Positions 1-6,270 of a DNA stretch of 6,283 nt are shown in pieces. Location: assembly GCA_949547975.1 (NCBI GenBank), contig CATITW010000337.1:1-6283 (forward strand). The letters are read 5' to 3'. The stretch's first letter is position 1; every line of letters starts with the position of its first letter. Position numbers and translations under genes: made by a program. The notes beneath the pieces are model-generated. The model worked only from the letters and a program-made list of their open reading frames with translations, searched no databases and was not told the DNA's origin. The stretch is from Cryomorphaceae bacterium. Lineage in GTDB: Bacteria > Bacteroidota > Bacteroidia > Flavobacteriales > Schleiferiaceae.

Positions 1-962
1 ATATCGTTCTTATCCAACAAGGGAAGCGAGAGATAACTGCGAAGTAATCGGCCGCCCATAGCACTTACGGTGGTATCGATAACTTCTATAGTAGACACCC
101 CAGAGGCATTCGACGGGTGAAACAACTCCAAATTTTGAATCGTAAATCCGTCCAGCCACATGAAATCGTCCAGCGCGATTCTTGAAAGCGTATTGATATG
201 CCCAAGGGCTGAAAATTCGCTACGAGAAAGATGATGAATGATTGCACCTGCAGCTATGGCCGCTGGTGCACCCGGTTCAAGGCCAAAACCGCTCAGCCCT
301 TGCGTCTTAAAATGCCCTTCAAGTTGCTCTGTCGTGTAGGCCTGCTCCCATACCCAACCGTCAACTCCGAACAAATAAAACGAATCTTCCAGCGACTTTC
401 GAAGCTCGCGTTTCATCTCCTTAGGGTGAATGATCTCCTTCGGTGAATAGGTATGCAGCGCACCTAAGATCTTGTCACTCTCGTGCTCCGCATAGAAAAA
501 TGCACCCGTACTAATTTCAACAATAGCAAGTCCCCATGGCCCTTTCGGCGCTGGATAGAGGGCAGCGAGGTAGTTGTGTTGTTTTCCTGAAAGTAGCTCC
601 GTGTTCAGGTTCAAACCCGGCGTGATCATATCGGTAACACCACGTTTGACCAGGCCTTTAACGGATTTTGGATCTTCGAGTTGTTCGACGATCGCTACGC
701 GGTGGCCTGCTTTGACCAATTTTGGCAAGTAAGTCTGCAGCGCATGGTGTGGAAAACCCGCTAGTGCGGTTTCAGAGGCCGAGCCGTTCGAACGTTTGGT
801 TAAAATGATATCGAGCGTTTGAGAAGCCTTTTCCGCATCACTGCCGAAGGTTTCGTAGAAATCACCCACTCTAAAGAGCAACATCGCCTCCGGGTGTTTC
901 GCTTTGATCTCATCGAACTGACGCATCATAGGCGTCTGTTTCTTTGCCGCTTTTTTAGCCAT
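1..962 (-). CDS. mutS: DNA mismatch repair ATPase MutS, N-terminal part (3' end beyond window)
   Basis: This is the mismatch-recognition protein of methyl-independent or MutL-linked DNA repair, acting as a dimer on DNA. About 320 codons are visible, open to the left edge; family members are usually about 850 to 900 residues, so the core, clamp and ATPase domains lie outside. The visible part begins MAKKAAKKQ, a lysine-rich tail. Next comes domain I with VGDFYETFG; Phe35 and Glu37 form the Phe-x-Glu pair that stacks on and contacts the mispaired base in known MutS structures. LAGFPHHAL, LPKLVKAGHRVAIVEQLEDP and VKRGVTDMITPG follow, all typical of domain I. The connector domain (about 130 to 265) precedes the start of the core domain, seen as TTVSAMGGRLLRSYLSLPL near 297 to 315. 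The ATG at 960-962 fits the family start. The gene is divergent from the SpoU methyltransferase, 80 bases away. The visible part contains no frameshift or internal stop. The assignment is very secure, and the intact key residues argue for a working protein. Confidence 0.97.
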   Translation of the reverse strand, partial: MAKKAAKKQTPMMRQFDEIKAKHPEAMLLFRVGDFYETFGSDAEKASQTLDIILTKRSNGSASETALAGFPHHALQTYLPKLVKAGHRVAIVEQLEDPKSVKGLVKRGVTDMITPGLNLNTELLSGKQHNYLAALYPAPKGPWGLAIVEISTGAFFYAEHESDKILGALHTYSPKEIIHPKEMKRELRKSLEDSFYLFGVDGWVWEQAYTTEQLEGHFKTQGLSGFGLEPGAPAAIAAGAIIHHLSRSEFSALGHINTLSRIALDDFMWLDGFTIQNLELFHPSNASGVSTIEVIDTTVSAMGGRLLRSYLSLPLLDKND

Positions 963-974
963 TTATTTCGTTCT

Positions 975-1003
975 TTGCCTTACGCCTGAGCCGGTACAAT
1001 TTC
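975..1003 (+). promoter_or_regulatory. Candidate promoter of the SpoU-family methyltransferase
   Basis: A TTG at 975-977 is followed after 17 bases by TACAATTTC at 995-1003, which resembles TAnnTTTG with one extra base and an imperfect last position. Transcription would start near 1010, leaving a leader of about 33 bases before the ATG at 1043. The match is weaker than the facing mutS element. Confidence 0.25.
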
Positions 1004-1019
1004 CCGCTCGAGCGATTGT

Positions 1020-1027
1020 CAAATGTA
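1020..1027 (-). promoter_or_regulatory. Candidate mutS promoter -7 element
   Basis: Read on the minus strand this is TACATTTG, an exact match to the Bacteroidota -7 consensus TAnnTTTG, 57 bases upstream of the mutS ATG. No perfect -33 TTG lies at the right distance; the best candidate is a TTT about 21 bases upstream, inside the start of the methyltransferase gene. The predicted transcript would start near 1013 and have a leader of about 50 bases. The call rests on a short motif only. Confidence 0.4.
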
Positions 1028-1042
1028 AGAGGTTCAGAAGGG

Positions 1043-1600
1043 ATGAGAAAACTTAGAAACAGTGAATTGGGCAGATTGACCCCGGAGGAATATGCTACCG
1101 CCCAAAAAACGCCTCTTGTGCTGGTGCTCGATAATATCCGCAGCATGCATAATGTCGGAAGTCTATTCCGCAGTGCAGACTGCTTTCGAGTTGCCCACAT
1201 CCATTTGTGTGGACTCACCCCCGTGCCCGGTCACCCAGAGATTGAGAAAACCGCTCTAGGCGCGACCGAATCCGTTGCTTGGACCCAGCATGAAGATACA
1301 TTGAGCTGTCTGCGTGCCTTGCGGGAAGAGGGGTTCCGGATCGCTGCCCTCGAGCAAGCAGAACAGAGTCATGACTTACGCCATTATGCTCCACAAATGC
1401 CCCTCGCACTGGTTTTGGGTCATGAAGTCAAAGGCGTAGCTCAAGAGGTTGTAGATTTTGTCGATGATGTTGTGGAGATCAAGCAGTTCGGCACCAAACA
1501 TAGTTTGAACGTCAGTGTGAGTGCAGGTATGGCGATCTATGCGCTGCATGCCGCTTGGAGCGAGTCATCTATTAAAAATTCGGACCACTTAAGCGCATAA
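1043..1600 (+). CDS. SpoU/TrmH-family RNA 2'-O-methyltransferase
   Basis: This is a predicted S-adenosylmethionine-dependent 2'-O-ribose methyltransferase of the SPOUT class, acting on tRNA or rRNA; the target base cannot be read from sequence. From the ATG it has 185 residues, the size of a catalytic domain alone with no N-terminal RNA-binding extension. Motif 1 is LDNIRSMHNVGSLFRSAD (about 28-45), with the Asn-x-Arg pair and catalytic-type Arg of the family. Motif 2 is LVLGHEVKGV, with His where relatives often have Asn. Motif 3 is FGTKHSLNVSVSAGMAIY, forming the C-terminal cofactor-binding knot. The frame is open back to a TTG at 1016, but the ATG is preferred because MRKLRNSELGRL matches how family members begin, and an AAGAGG lies about 10 bases upstream. 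The gene is divergent from mutS and convergent with the OmpA-like gene. Family assignment is firm; TrmH versus RlmB-like specificity is not resolved. Confidence 0.93.
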   Translation: MRKLRNSELGRLTPEEYATAQKTPLVLVLDNIRSMHNVGSLFRSADCFRVAHIHLCGLTPVPGHPEIEKTALGATESVAWTQHEDTLSCLRALREEGFRIAALEQAEQSHDLRHYAPQMPLALVLGHEVKGVAQEVVDFVDDVVEIKQFGTKHSLNVSVSAGMAIYALHAAWSESSIKNSDHLSA

Positions 1601-1626
1601 AAAAGCCCAGTCACAAGGACTGGGCT
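1599..1626 (-). terminator. Intrinsic terminator of the OmpA-like lipoprotein gene
   Basis: AGCCCAGT (1604-1611) and ACTGGGCT (1619-1626) form a perfect 8-base-pair stem around a 7-base loop. Read on the minus strand, the stem is followed at once by a run of six T (complement of 1599-1604), the classic intrinsic terminator layout. It lies 29 bases past the OmpA-like stop codon. The T-run borrows the stop codon region of the convergent methyltransferase gene. On the plus strand no T-run follows, so termination in that direction would be weaker, although the hairpin may still protect that transcript's 3' end. Confidence 0.85.
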
Positions 1627-1655
1627 CTCAACACAACATTGCAATCTTCTAACGA

Positions 1656-2390
1656 TTAGTTGAAAGCAAAATCTACACGACGGTTTATTTTGTAGTCGTC
1701 GCTCAGCATGTCGTTTTCTCCGTTCGAGACGGTTTGAAGACGATTGCCTTTCACTTTAAATACTTCGTTGAGTGCTTTTTTAACAGCTTCTGCGCGACGT
1801 AATGCGAGTTTATTGTTGTACGATTCTGAGCCTACAGGGTCAGAGTATCCACGAACAGTAATGGTCACTCCTGGATTGTCACTTAAGTAACGTGCCACTA
1901 CGGTGAGTTGCTCGTACGCACTTGGCGAAAGGCTAGAGCTCCCAAATTTAAAGTAGACGCTTGGCAGTAATGCTGCGGATCCACCTAGTTTGTTCGCTAC
2001 GCCGATGGTCTGACCTTTAAAGTTGACCATAGCACCTGCCGCGGTGTTGTTCTCTTGATCGATACCGTCCGGAACGCCGTCCATGTCTGAGTCCATCGCC
2101 ATACCATTGGCATCAACACGTACACCCTTTTGTGTAAAAGGATCTTTGTCTTTGTAGTTTGGAATACCGTCAGCATCTGAATCTAAGGCAGCTCCATTTC
2201 CGGCAACCTGAACACCCGCTGGGGTATCTTCTTCGATATCAAAGTAATCTGCGACGCCATCGCCATCTGCATCTCCTCCCATAGCATCCACCTTTTCGTT
2301 GAGGCTGGCCATATCATTTTGGAGCATTTTAATCTCGGTACAAGAGCTTAACAACGCTCCACCGATGAATAAGAATAGTAGTTTTTTCAC
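1656..2390 (-). CDS. OmpA-like lipoprotein with thrombospondin type 3 repeats
   Basis: This is a predicted envelope lipoprotein of 244 residues that links the outer membrane to peptidoglycan. Residues 1-17 are a type II signal peptide with lipobox LSSC and lipidated Cys17. Residues 21-38 are a short heptad-like helix. Residues 40-123 hold three calcium-binding-type TSP3 repeats: DADGDGVADYFD, DSDADGIPNYKD and DSDMDGVPDGID. The OmpA C-terminal domain runs from about 144 to 244. Asp184 in GYSDPVGS and Arg199 in LALRRAEAV have the 15-residue spacing of the diaminopimelate-binding pair known from OmpA, and the domain ends with NRRVDFAF. The start is GTG at 2388-2390; an in-frame stop lies upstream and no ATG is available. 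There is no beta-barrel domain, so this is a Pal/OmpA-like linker rather than a porin. It follows folK on the same strand but probably has its own promoter, and it ends at a strong terminator. The exact physiological role is not known. Confidence 0.93.
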   Translation of the reverse strand: MKKLLFLFIGGALLSSCTEIKMLQNDMASLNEKVDAMGGDADGDGVADYFDIEEDTPAGVQVAGNGAALDSDADGIPNYKDKDPFTQKGVRVDANGMAMDSDMDGVPDGIDQENNTAAGAMVNFKGQTIGVANKLGGSAALLPSVYFKFGSSSLSPSAYEQLTVVARYLSDNPGVTITVRGYSDPVGSESYNNKLALRRAEAVKKALNEVFKVKGNRLQTVSNGENDMLSDDYKINRRVDFAFN

Positions 2391-2416
2391 GGTCTGAATA
2401 TTTAATTTCTATGGTA

Positions 2417-2446
2417 CTAAAGTACTATATCTAGAAATACCCGCAA
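2417..2446 (-). promoter_or_regulatory. Candidate promoter of the OmpA-like gene
   Basis: On the minus strand a TTG (complement of 2444-2446) is followed after 19 bases by TACTTTAG (complement of 2417-2424), matching TAnnTTTG at every fixed position but one. That spacing is within the usual Bacteroidota -33/-7 range. The start point would lie near 2410, giving a leader of about 20 bases before the GTG. It supports independent, probably abundant expression of the lipoprotein rather than reliance on read-through from folK. Confidence 0.4.
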
Positions 2447-2452
2447 GGATTG

Positions 2453-2477
2453 GTACTATTCTAACATCAAGAAGTAC
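2453..2477 (-). other. Imperfect hairpin just past the folK stop
   Basis: On the minus strand GTACTTCT (complement of 2470-2477) can pair with AGAA plus GTAC (complement of 2453-2462) around a 7-base loop, giving 8 pairs with a 2-base TA bulge. It begins directly at the folK stop codon. No T-run follows, so it is not a convincing intrinsic terminator. It could be an RNA 3'-end stabiliser or simply a by-product of the GTAC repeats. Confidence 0.25.
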
Positions 2478-2966
2478 TTATGAGTACAAAATACGTGTTG
2501 GACGTGAAGTATCGGGACAGGTTGAGATCAGCTCCGTTATGGAGGCACCCGTGGCTGTGTCTATATAATAAGGATGAACTTCTTGGAGCGGTAGCAGAGC
2601 GAATAATCGCTGATGCAGTCGTGGGTGAGGCACATGCAAGTGCTCGGTGCTTGAACTGAAGTTATCGATGCACAAGAAGTCGATGTCAATGATCCGGTCG
2701 CTGTATCCTGCAGCAGAACGTGTTCTGCCGAGCGAAGATTCGATGTCTAAGCACGTTTGCATGGCGGTGTGGGGGTCGAGGGAGAATTGGATCTTTAAAG
2801 CAACATTTAAATAGGACTCGGTGCTATCGTAGCCCCATGCTTCGCTTTCATAGGCGCTGCTTCGTGCTAAAACTGTGCTAAAACCCCCTATAGACGCGAT
2901 GGCCTGTTCTATATTCAAAGTTTTATCACCTAAATTCGTACCTAATAGTAGAACCCCCGTATACAT
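2478..2966 (-). CDS. folK: 6-hydroxymethyl-7,8-dihydropterin pyrophosphokinase
   Basis: This cytosolic enzyme transfers pyrophosphate from ATP to 6-hydroxymethyl-7,8-dihydropterin, the step before dihydropteroate synthase in folate synthesis. The protein has 162 residues, the normal monofunctional length. LLLGTNLGDK (6-15) is the N-terminal pterin-site motif, and SSAYESEAWGY (36-46) and YLNVAL follow. IESSLGRTR contains Arg81, and DRIIDIDFL contains Arg91 and the magnesium-binding pair Asp94/Asp96; HVPHPRLHQR carries His114. These line up with E. coli Arg82, Arg92, Asp95, Asp97 and His115 with a constant offset of one. The frame is open much further upstream, to 3221, but that extension is low-complexity antisense of sppA. 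The ATG at 2964-2966 puts LGTNLGD at the family-typical position. That ATG overlaps the sppA start on the other strand, so any folK promoter must lie inside sppA; none was clear. Identification is secure. Confidence 0.95.
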   Translation of the reverse strand: MYTGVLLLGTNLGDKTLNIEQAIASIGGFSTVLARSSAYESEAWGYDSTESYLNVALKIQFSLDPHTAMQTCLDIESSLGRTRSAAGYSDRIIDIDFLCIDNFSSSTEHLHVPHPRLHQRLFALLPLQEVHPYYIDTATGASITELISTCPDTSRPTRILYS

Positions 2967-4704
2967 GAAATCTTTCTTCACTACCCTTCTTGCGGTGTTT
3001 ACCGCGTTTGTTTCACTTATCGTATTAGGCATCGGCCTCTTGTTTCTCGCAGCGCTGAGCGGCGATTCACAGACGGTAAAGGTAAAAGAGAATACCCTAT
3101 TAAAAATTGGTTTGAATGGAACGCTTGCAGAGCGAAGTGTAGATGACCCTTTTGCCGATCTTGAACTAGGACTGCTCGGTGTGGGAACGGATGCGCAACT
3201 AGGTCTGGACGACTTGCGCACTGGACTGGAAGCTGCGGCAAAGGATGACCGTATTTCAGGCGTTTTGCTCGACCAAGGGGCCTTCTCTGCCGGTTATGGT
3301 GCACTCGAGGAATTTTCGGAATACCTCACGGCGTTTAAAGCTAGCGGTAAGCGCGTGTATTCGTACGGAGAGTACTACACGCAAAAAGGTGCATTCTTAG
3401 GTGCGTTTGCAGATTCGGCCATTCTTCATCCGGGCGGTATTTATGATGTCCGCGGAGTGGGTGTGAGTTTAACGTATTACAAAGACTTCTTCGACAAGGT
3501 CGGTATCGAACCGCTGGTGGTGCGAGGAACTGGGAATGATTTCAAAAGTGCCGTAGAGCCGTATCTCTACAGCGAGATGAGCGAGGAGAATAGATTGCAG
3601 TTGAGTGTTCTCACGGACCAATTCTGGTCGTTCCTCTCTTCGGGTTTCCAAGCAAGAGGTCTAGCGCCTGAAGTGATTGACAGTGCTGCGGCGAATTGGT
3701 CAGGGATGAATGCTGATCTCGTCCAAGAATTAGGATTCGTAGATGCCTTGGGCTACCGCGAGAACGTGATGGAACACTTTAAGGAAAACTACGAGCTCCT
3801 CTCTATTAGTGACTACGCAAGCACCATCGAGCAGCCGAAAGCCACCGATCGAATCGCGCTCATCTATGCGAATGGAACGATCGGAAATGGCTCAGGAGAT
3901 GAAAATAGCATCGGGACCAAAAACATCATCAAAGCATTGAGAAAAGCCGACGACAACAAACGTGTTAAAGCGATCGTGCTGCGCGTTAACAGTCCAGGTG
4001 GAAGCGCACTCACTTCAGACATGATTCACCATGCTATAGAAGAGATCGAAAAACCCGTGATCGTGAGCCAAGGAAATTACGCCGCATCTGGGGGCTATTA
4101 CATCAGTTGTAATGCCGACGCCATATTCACAAACTCTACCACCGTAACTGGTAGTATCGGGATCTTTATGAGCTTGTTCACCGGAGAGGAATTGCTGGAA
4201 AACACCTTAGGCCTTCACGTTGCCGAGGTGAAAACACATCCGTTAGCAAATTTCCCGGCCTTACACAAGCAGCCTAGCGAAGGGGAATATGCCGTGTTAC
4301 AAAAGATGATCGACCGCGGCTATGCCGACTTCACAGGAAAAGTGGCAGAGGGCAGAAACATGAGTATGGACGATCTGTTGCCGCTTTGTGGCGGTCGCGT
4401 TTGGACGGGTAAAGATGCAAACGAGCTCGGCCTTACGGATCTTGAAGGGAACCTCAGCGATGCCATCGCCTATGCTGCGAAACAAGCGGAGCTGACCGAC
4501 TACCGCATCTATGAGCTGCCTAGAGTCGAGGATCCAATCGACAAGTACCTGAAAGCCTTTTCGAACACTTCTTTAGTGCGTGGGGTTAGTTCAACATCAT
4601 GGCTTGATAAACTGCTGGACCACCCGGCAGTTCATGAGCTGCAATATTTAACTGAAAACCCGGGGTTACAAGCAAAATTGCACCCGCTCTATTCTAACTT
4701 TTAA
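2965..4704 (+). CDS. sppA: Signal peptide peptidase SppA (protease IV, S49 family)
   Basis: This membrane-anchored serine protease cleaves leftover signal peptides in the cytoplasmic membrane. The 579 residues are the usual length of the long, two-domain form. Residues about 4-31 form one hydrophobic anchor with the rest outside the cytoplasm. Two S49 domains follow, about 80-275 and 295-520. The N-terminal one carries the general base Lys194 in FKSAVEP, equivalent to E. coli Lys209. The C-terminal one has RVNSPGGSALTSD (340-352) and the nucleophile Ser375 in AASGGYYIS, equivalent to Ser409, then TTVTGSIGIF. In the N-terminal domain the serine motif is degenerate (TQKGAFLGA), as expected for a dyad shared between tandem domains. 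The frame extends upstream to a GTG at 2875 and an ATG at 2899, but the ATG at 2965 gives a normal membrane-anchor N-terminus. It ends in TAATG with the transporter gene, so the two are probably cotranscribed. No clear promoter was found; a weak TAAATTCG lies about 30 bases upstream. Confidence 0.95.
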   Translation: MKSFFTTLLAVFTAFVSLIVLGIGLLFLAALSGDSQTVKVKENTLLKIGLNGTLAERSVDDPFADLELGLLGVGTDAQLGLDDLRTGLEAAAKDDRISGVLLDQGAFSAGYGALEEFSEYLTAFKASGKRVYSYGEYYTQKGAFLGAFADSAILHPGGIYDVRGVGVSLTYYKDFFDKVGIEPLVVRGTGNDFKSAVEPYLYSEMSEENRLQLSVLTDQFWSFLSSGFQARGLAPEVIDSAAANWSGMNADLVQELGFVDALGYRENVMEHFKENYELLSISDYASTIEQPKATDRIALIYANGTIGNGSGDENSIGTKNIIKALRKADDNKRVKAIVLRVNSPGGSALTSDMIHHAIEEIEKPVIVSQGNYAASGGYYISCNADAIFTNSTTVTGSIGIFMSLFTGEELLENTLGLHVAEVKTHPLANFPALHKQPSEGEYAVLQKMIDRGYADFTGKVAEGRNMSMDDLLPLCGGRVWTGKDANELGLTDLEGNLSDAIAYAAKQAELTDYRIYELPRVEDPIDKYLKAFSNTSLVRGVSSTSWLDKLLDHPAVHELQYLTENPGLQAKLHPLYSNF

Positions 4705-5381
4705 TGGCTAAAAACCAGGTTTTTGCAGAACGACTTTATTACATCTTAGGTGCACTCTTTATCGCTGCGCTAATCACCTGTAATCTCATTGCTAATAAAT
4801 TCATCAGCATTGATCTCGGTTTTAAAACCTTTGTGATCAGTGCCGGAGTTTTGCCTTATCCGCTGACCTTTTTGATCACGGATATCTTAAGCGAATTGTA
4901 CGGGCGAAAACGCACTACACACGTGGTACTTAGCGGTCTTTTTGCCTCGATTTTCGTCTTGTTCATTCTATGGCTTGGTGCCCAATTTCCTGCGATCGAT
5001 GGATCGCCTGTGGACGATGAGACGTTTAATAGCGTATTTCAAAACGCCTGGCGTGTGATTGCCGCCTCCATGTTTGCGTACCTCGCAGCACAGCTGGTCG
5101 ACGTGCGTTTATTTCATTTCTGGAAAGGCCTCACTAAGGGACGCATGTTATGGGTAAGAAACAACTTCTCTACCATCGTTTCGCAACTCATCGATACCAC
5201 CTTAGTCGTATTCGTATTGTTCGTAGGTGTAGAGTCTACAGAGACCATGACCGGATATATCATGGACGGATGGCTGTTTAAGGTACTTTGCGCATTGCTC
5301 GATACGGTCCTTATTTACGCGTTTATGGCTTGGGCACGCCGATTTTTCGGACTGCGTCTGGGTCAAGAAATCCGTTTGTAG
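4704..5381 (+). CDS. yhhQ: Queuosine precursor transporter, YhhQ/DUF165 family
   Basis: This is an inner-membrane protein of the family whose E. coli member YhhQ takes up preQ0 and preQ1, precursors of the queuosine base at tRNA position 34. It has 225 residues with six likely membrane helices, roughly at 11-30, 41-60, 72-92, 117-135, 155-175 and 188-210. Family signatures are PYPLTFLITDILSELYGRK (51-69), with charged residues inside a helix end, AQLVDVRLFHFWK (129-141), and the RNNFSTIVSQLIDTT stretch (152-166). The ATG shares its A with the last base of the sppA stop (TAATG), so translation is likely coupled to sppA; no separate ribosome site is needed. The link to sppA probably reflects shared transcription rather than shared function. 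It is convergent with the DUF2797 gene, 20 bases away, with no clear terminator between them. Presence of the transporter suggests precursor salvage; whether synthesis genes also exist cannot be seen here. Family assignment is strong; substrate is by homology. Confidence 0.92.
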   Translation: MAKNQVFAERLYYILGALFIAALITCNLIANKFISIDLGFKTFVISAGVLPYPLTFLITDILSELYGRKRTTHVVLSGLFASIFVLFILWLGAQFPAIDGSPVDDETFNSVFQNAWRVIAASMFAYLAAQLVDVRLFHFWKGLTKGRMLWVRNNFSTIVSQLIDTTLVVFVLFVGVESTETMTGYIMDGWLFKVLCALLDTVLIYAFMAWARRFFGLRLGQEIRL

Positions 5382-5401
5382 TTATTCGCCGAAGCGCCAG
5401 A

Positions 5402-6199
5402 CTACTCGACCTCAAGTCGCACCATAAAACCATCATGGCTGCGCACGTTAAATACACCCGAAGAGGTAATCAAGTATTGACCACGAATGCCTAAGAGCGT
5501 TCCTTCCCAGCTTTGGCCCGCTTCTTTGAAACTCATGCTCTTCACTTTGTCCAATTCAAAGTCTCCAGGGTATTGAAGATCCCAAACTTCATCATCGCCT
5601 GTGGCGTAGGCTTGGAGTTCTTTCGGCAGTACAGAAAGTGCATGGGCACGGGCCTTTGAAAGGTCCTCGTCCGAGGGGGTCCCTTTGAGCATCTCGCGCC
5701 AAGAGGTTTTATCGGTAAAGTGGTCCTTGAGAGCGACTTCGGCCTCCCCAGCAAGATACCGGTTCGGCGTTTCAAGAAGTTTTACGGCTTGCGCAGCACC
5801 TTGGTCCATCCAGCGGTAGGGAACCTGACTGTGACGAGTTACGCCGACTTTGATGCGGTCCGTTTTCGCCAGGTACACAAAATGGGGTTGCAACTGGAGT
5901 CGTTTTTCAAATTCGAGATCGCGCTCCTCGATCCCTAGATGAGCTTTGCTCAATTCAGGTTTCATGATCGATGGAGAGGCTTCGGGTTTGGTAAAGAAAC
6001 ACTCGCGGCAAAAGTTCTGGCGGTAGACCTCAGGAACTAATTGGCCACAGAAACACGTGTGATTGCCCTCGAAAGTCATGCGTAATTTGCGGCCGATCAA
6101 GCTGTTCATGACGAGTAAATCACTGCCCAATTTTAACCGATAACGAATCGTGGAATCAAAACTATTGGACATTTTCTTTAAAGGACCTTCGAATAGCAT
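5402..6199 (-). CDS. DUF2797 protein: zinc-ribbon-like plus possible GIY-YIG-like domain
   Basis: This conserved protein of 265 residues has no assigned function. Visible order: an N-terminal region with LRMTFEG (39-45); a four-cysteine cluster, Cys49-x-Cys51 and Cys64-x2-Cys67, looking like a metal-binding ribbon; then FFTKPEASPSIMKPELSKAH. Next comes FVYLAKTDRIKVGVTR (107-122), RWMDQGA (129-135) and a helix with Glu152 and Glu154 (LAGEAEVALKDHF). The order of two strands, KVGvT, a following Arg and a later Glu recalls GIY-YIG or T5orf172-type nucleases, but the second tyrosine is replaced, so nuclease activity is only inferred. The C-terminal part (about 200-265) is beta-rich, ending SSGVFNVRSHDGFMVRLEVE. 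The ATG at 6197-6199 gives the longest form; ATG at 6170-6172 (MSNSFD) is a real alternative and AAGAGAAA precedes the first. The gene stands alone on this strand in the window. Family recognition is good; molecular role is unknown. Confidence 0.9.
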   Translation of the reverse strand: MLFEGPLKKMSNSFDSTIRYRLKLGSDLLVMNSLIGRKLRMTFEGNHTCFCGQLVPEVYRQNFCRECFFTKPEASPSIMKPELSKAHLGIEERDLEFEKRLQLQPHFVYLAKTDRIKVGVTRHSQVPYRWMDQGAAQAVKLLETPNRYLAGEAEVALKDHFTDKTSWREMLKGTPSDEDLSKARAHALSVLPKELQAYATGDDEVWDLQYPGDFELDKVKSMSFKEAGQSWEGTLLGIRGQYLITSSGVFNVRSHDGFMVRLEVE

Positions 6200-6270
6200 T
6201 TTCTCTTATTTTTATCCAACACAAACCACCTAGACCTTAACCAGATTGTCGTGTTTTATTCTCTAGTCAA

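Larger units (their letters stand above)
2412..2487. repeat. Cluster of five GTAC tetranucleotides around the ompA promoter
   Basis: GTAC occurs at 2414, 2422, 2453, 2474 and 2484. Two copies sit in the palindrome AGTACT (2421-2426 and 2473-2478), and two sit in the identical 8-mer TGGTACTA (2412-2419 and 2451-2458). The first two copies straddle the candidate -7 element and the third lies just upstream of the candidate -33 element, the positions expected for operator sites. One pair also forms an imperfect hairpin. A regulator-binding role is inferred; no known operator is recognised. Confidence 0.4.

Noticed and set aside
231..446. Small plus-strand open frame within mutS
   Set aside because: It lies wholly antisense to conserved mutS codons, has no recognisable domain and is Arg/Leu-rich in the way expected of a shadow frame.
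1016..1042. TTG start for the SpoU-family methyltransferase
   Set aside because: It adds nine residues not typical of the family and would overlap the candidate mutS promoter element. The ATG at 1043 begins with the family-like MRKLRNSELGRL.
955..1409. Minus-strand open frames opposite the SpoU methyltransferase
   Set aside because: They are antisense to the conserved catalytic motifs, show no domain, and one overlaps the mutS start in another frame.
2875..2964. Upstream extension of sppA to a GTG at 2875 or ATG at 2899
   Set aside because: The extension is antisense to the conserved N-terminus of folK and would put a soluble stretch of up to 30 residues before a normal membrane anchor. The ATG at 2965 gives the typical SppA N-terminus.
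2967..3221. Upstream extension of folK by 85 residues to 3221
   Set aside because: The extra residues are Ser/Arg/Pro-rich, antisense to the sppA coding region, and no FolK has such an N-terminal extension. LGTNLGD belongs near the N-terminus.
5382..5401. Possible terminator hairpin between yhhQ and the DUF2797 gene
   Set aside because: Only a 3-base-pair CGC/GCG stem around CGAA is possible and no T-run follows on either strand.
5288..5938. Small open frames overlapping the yhhQ end and the DUF2797 gene in other frames
   Set aside because: They lie over well-conserved codons of yhhQ or DUF2797 and show no independent family features.
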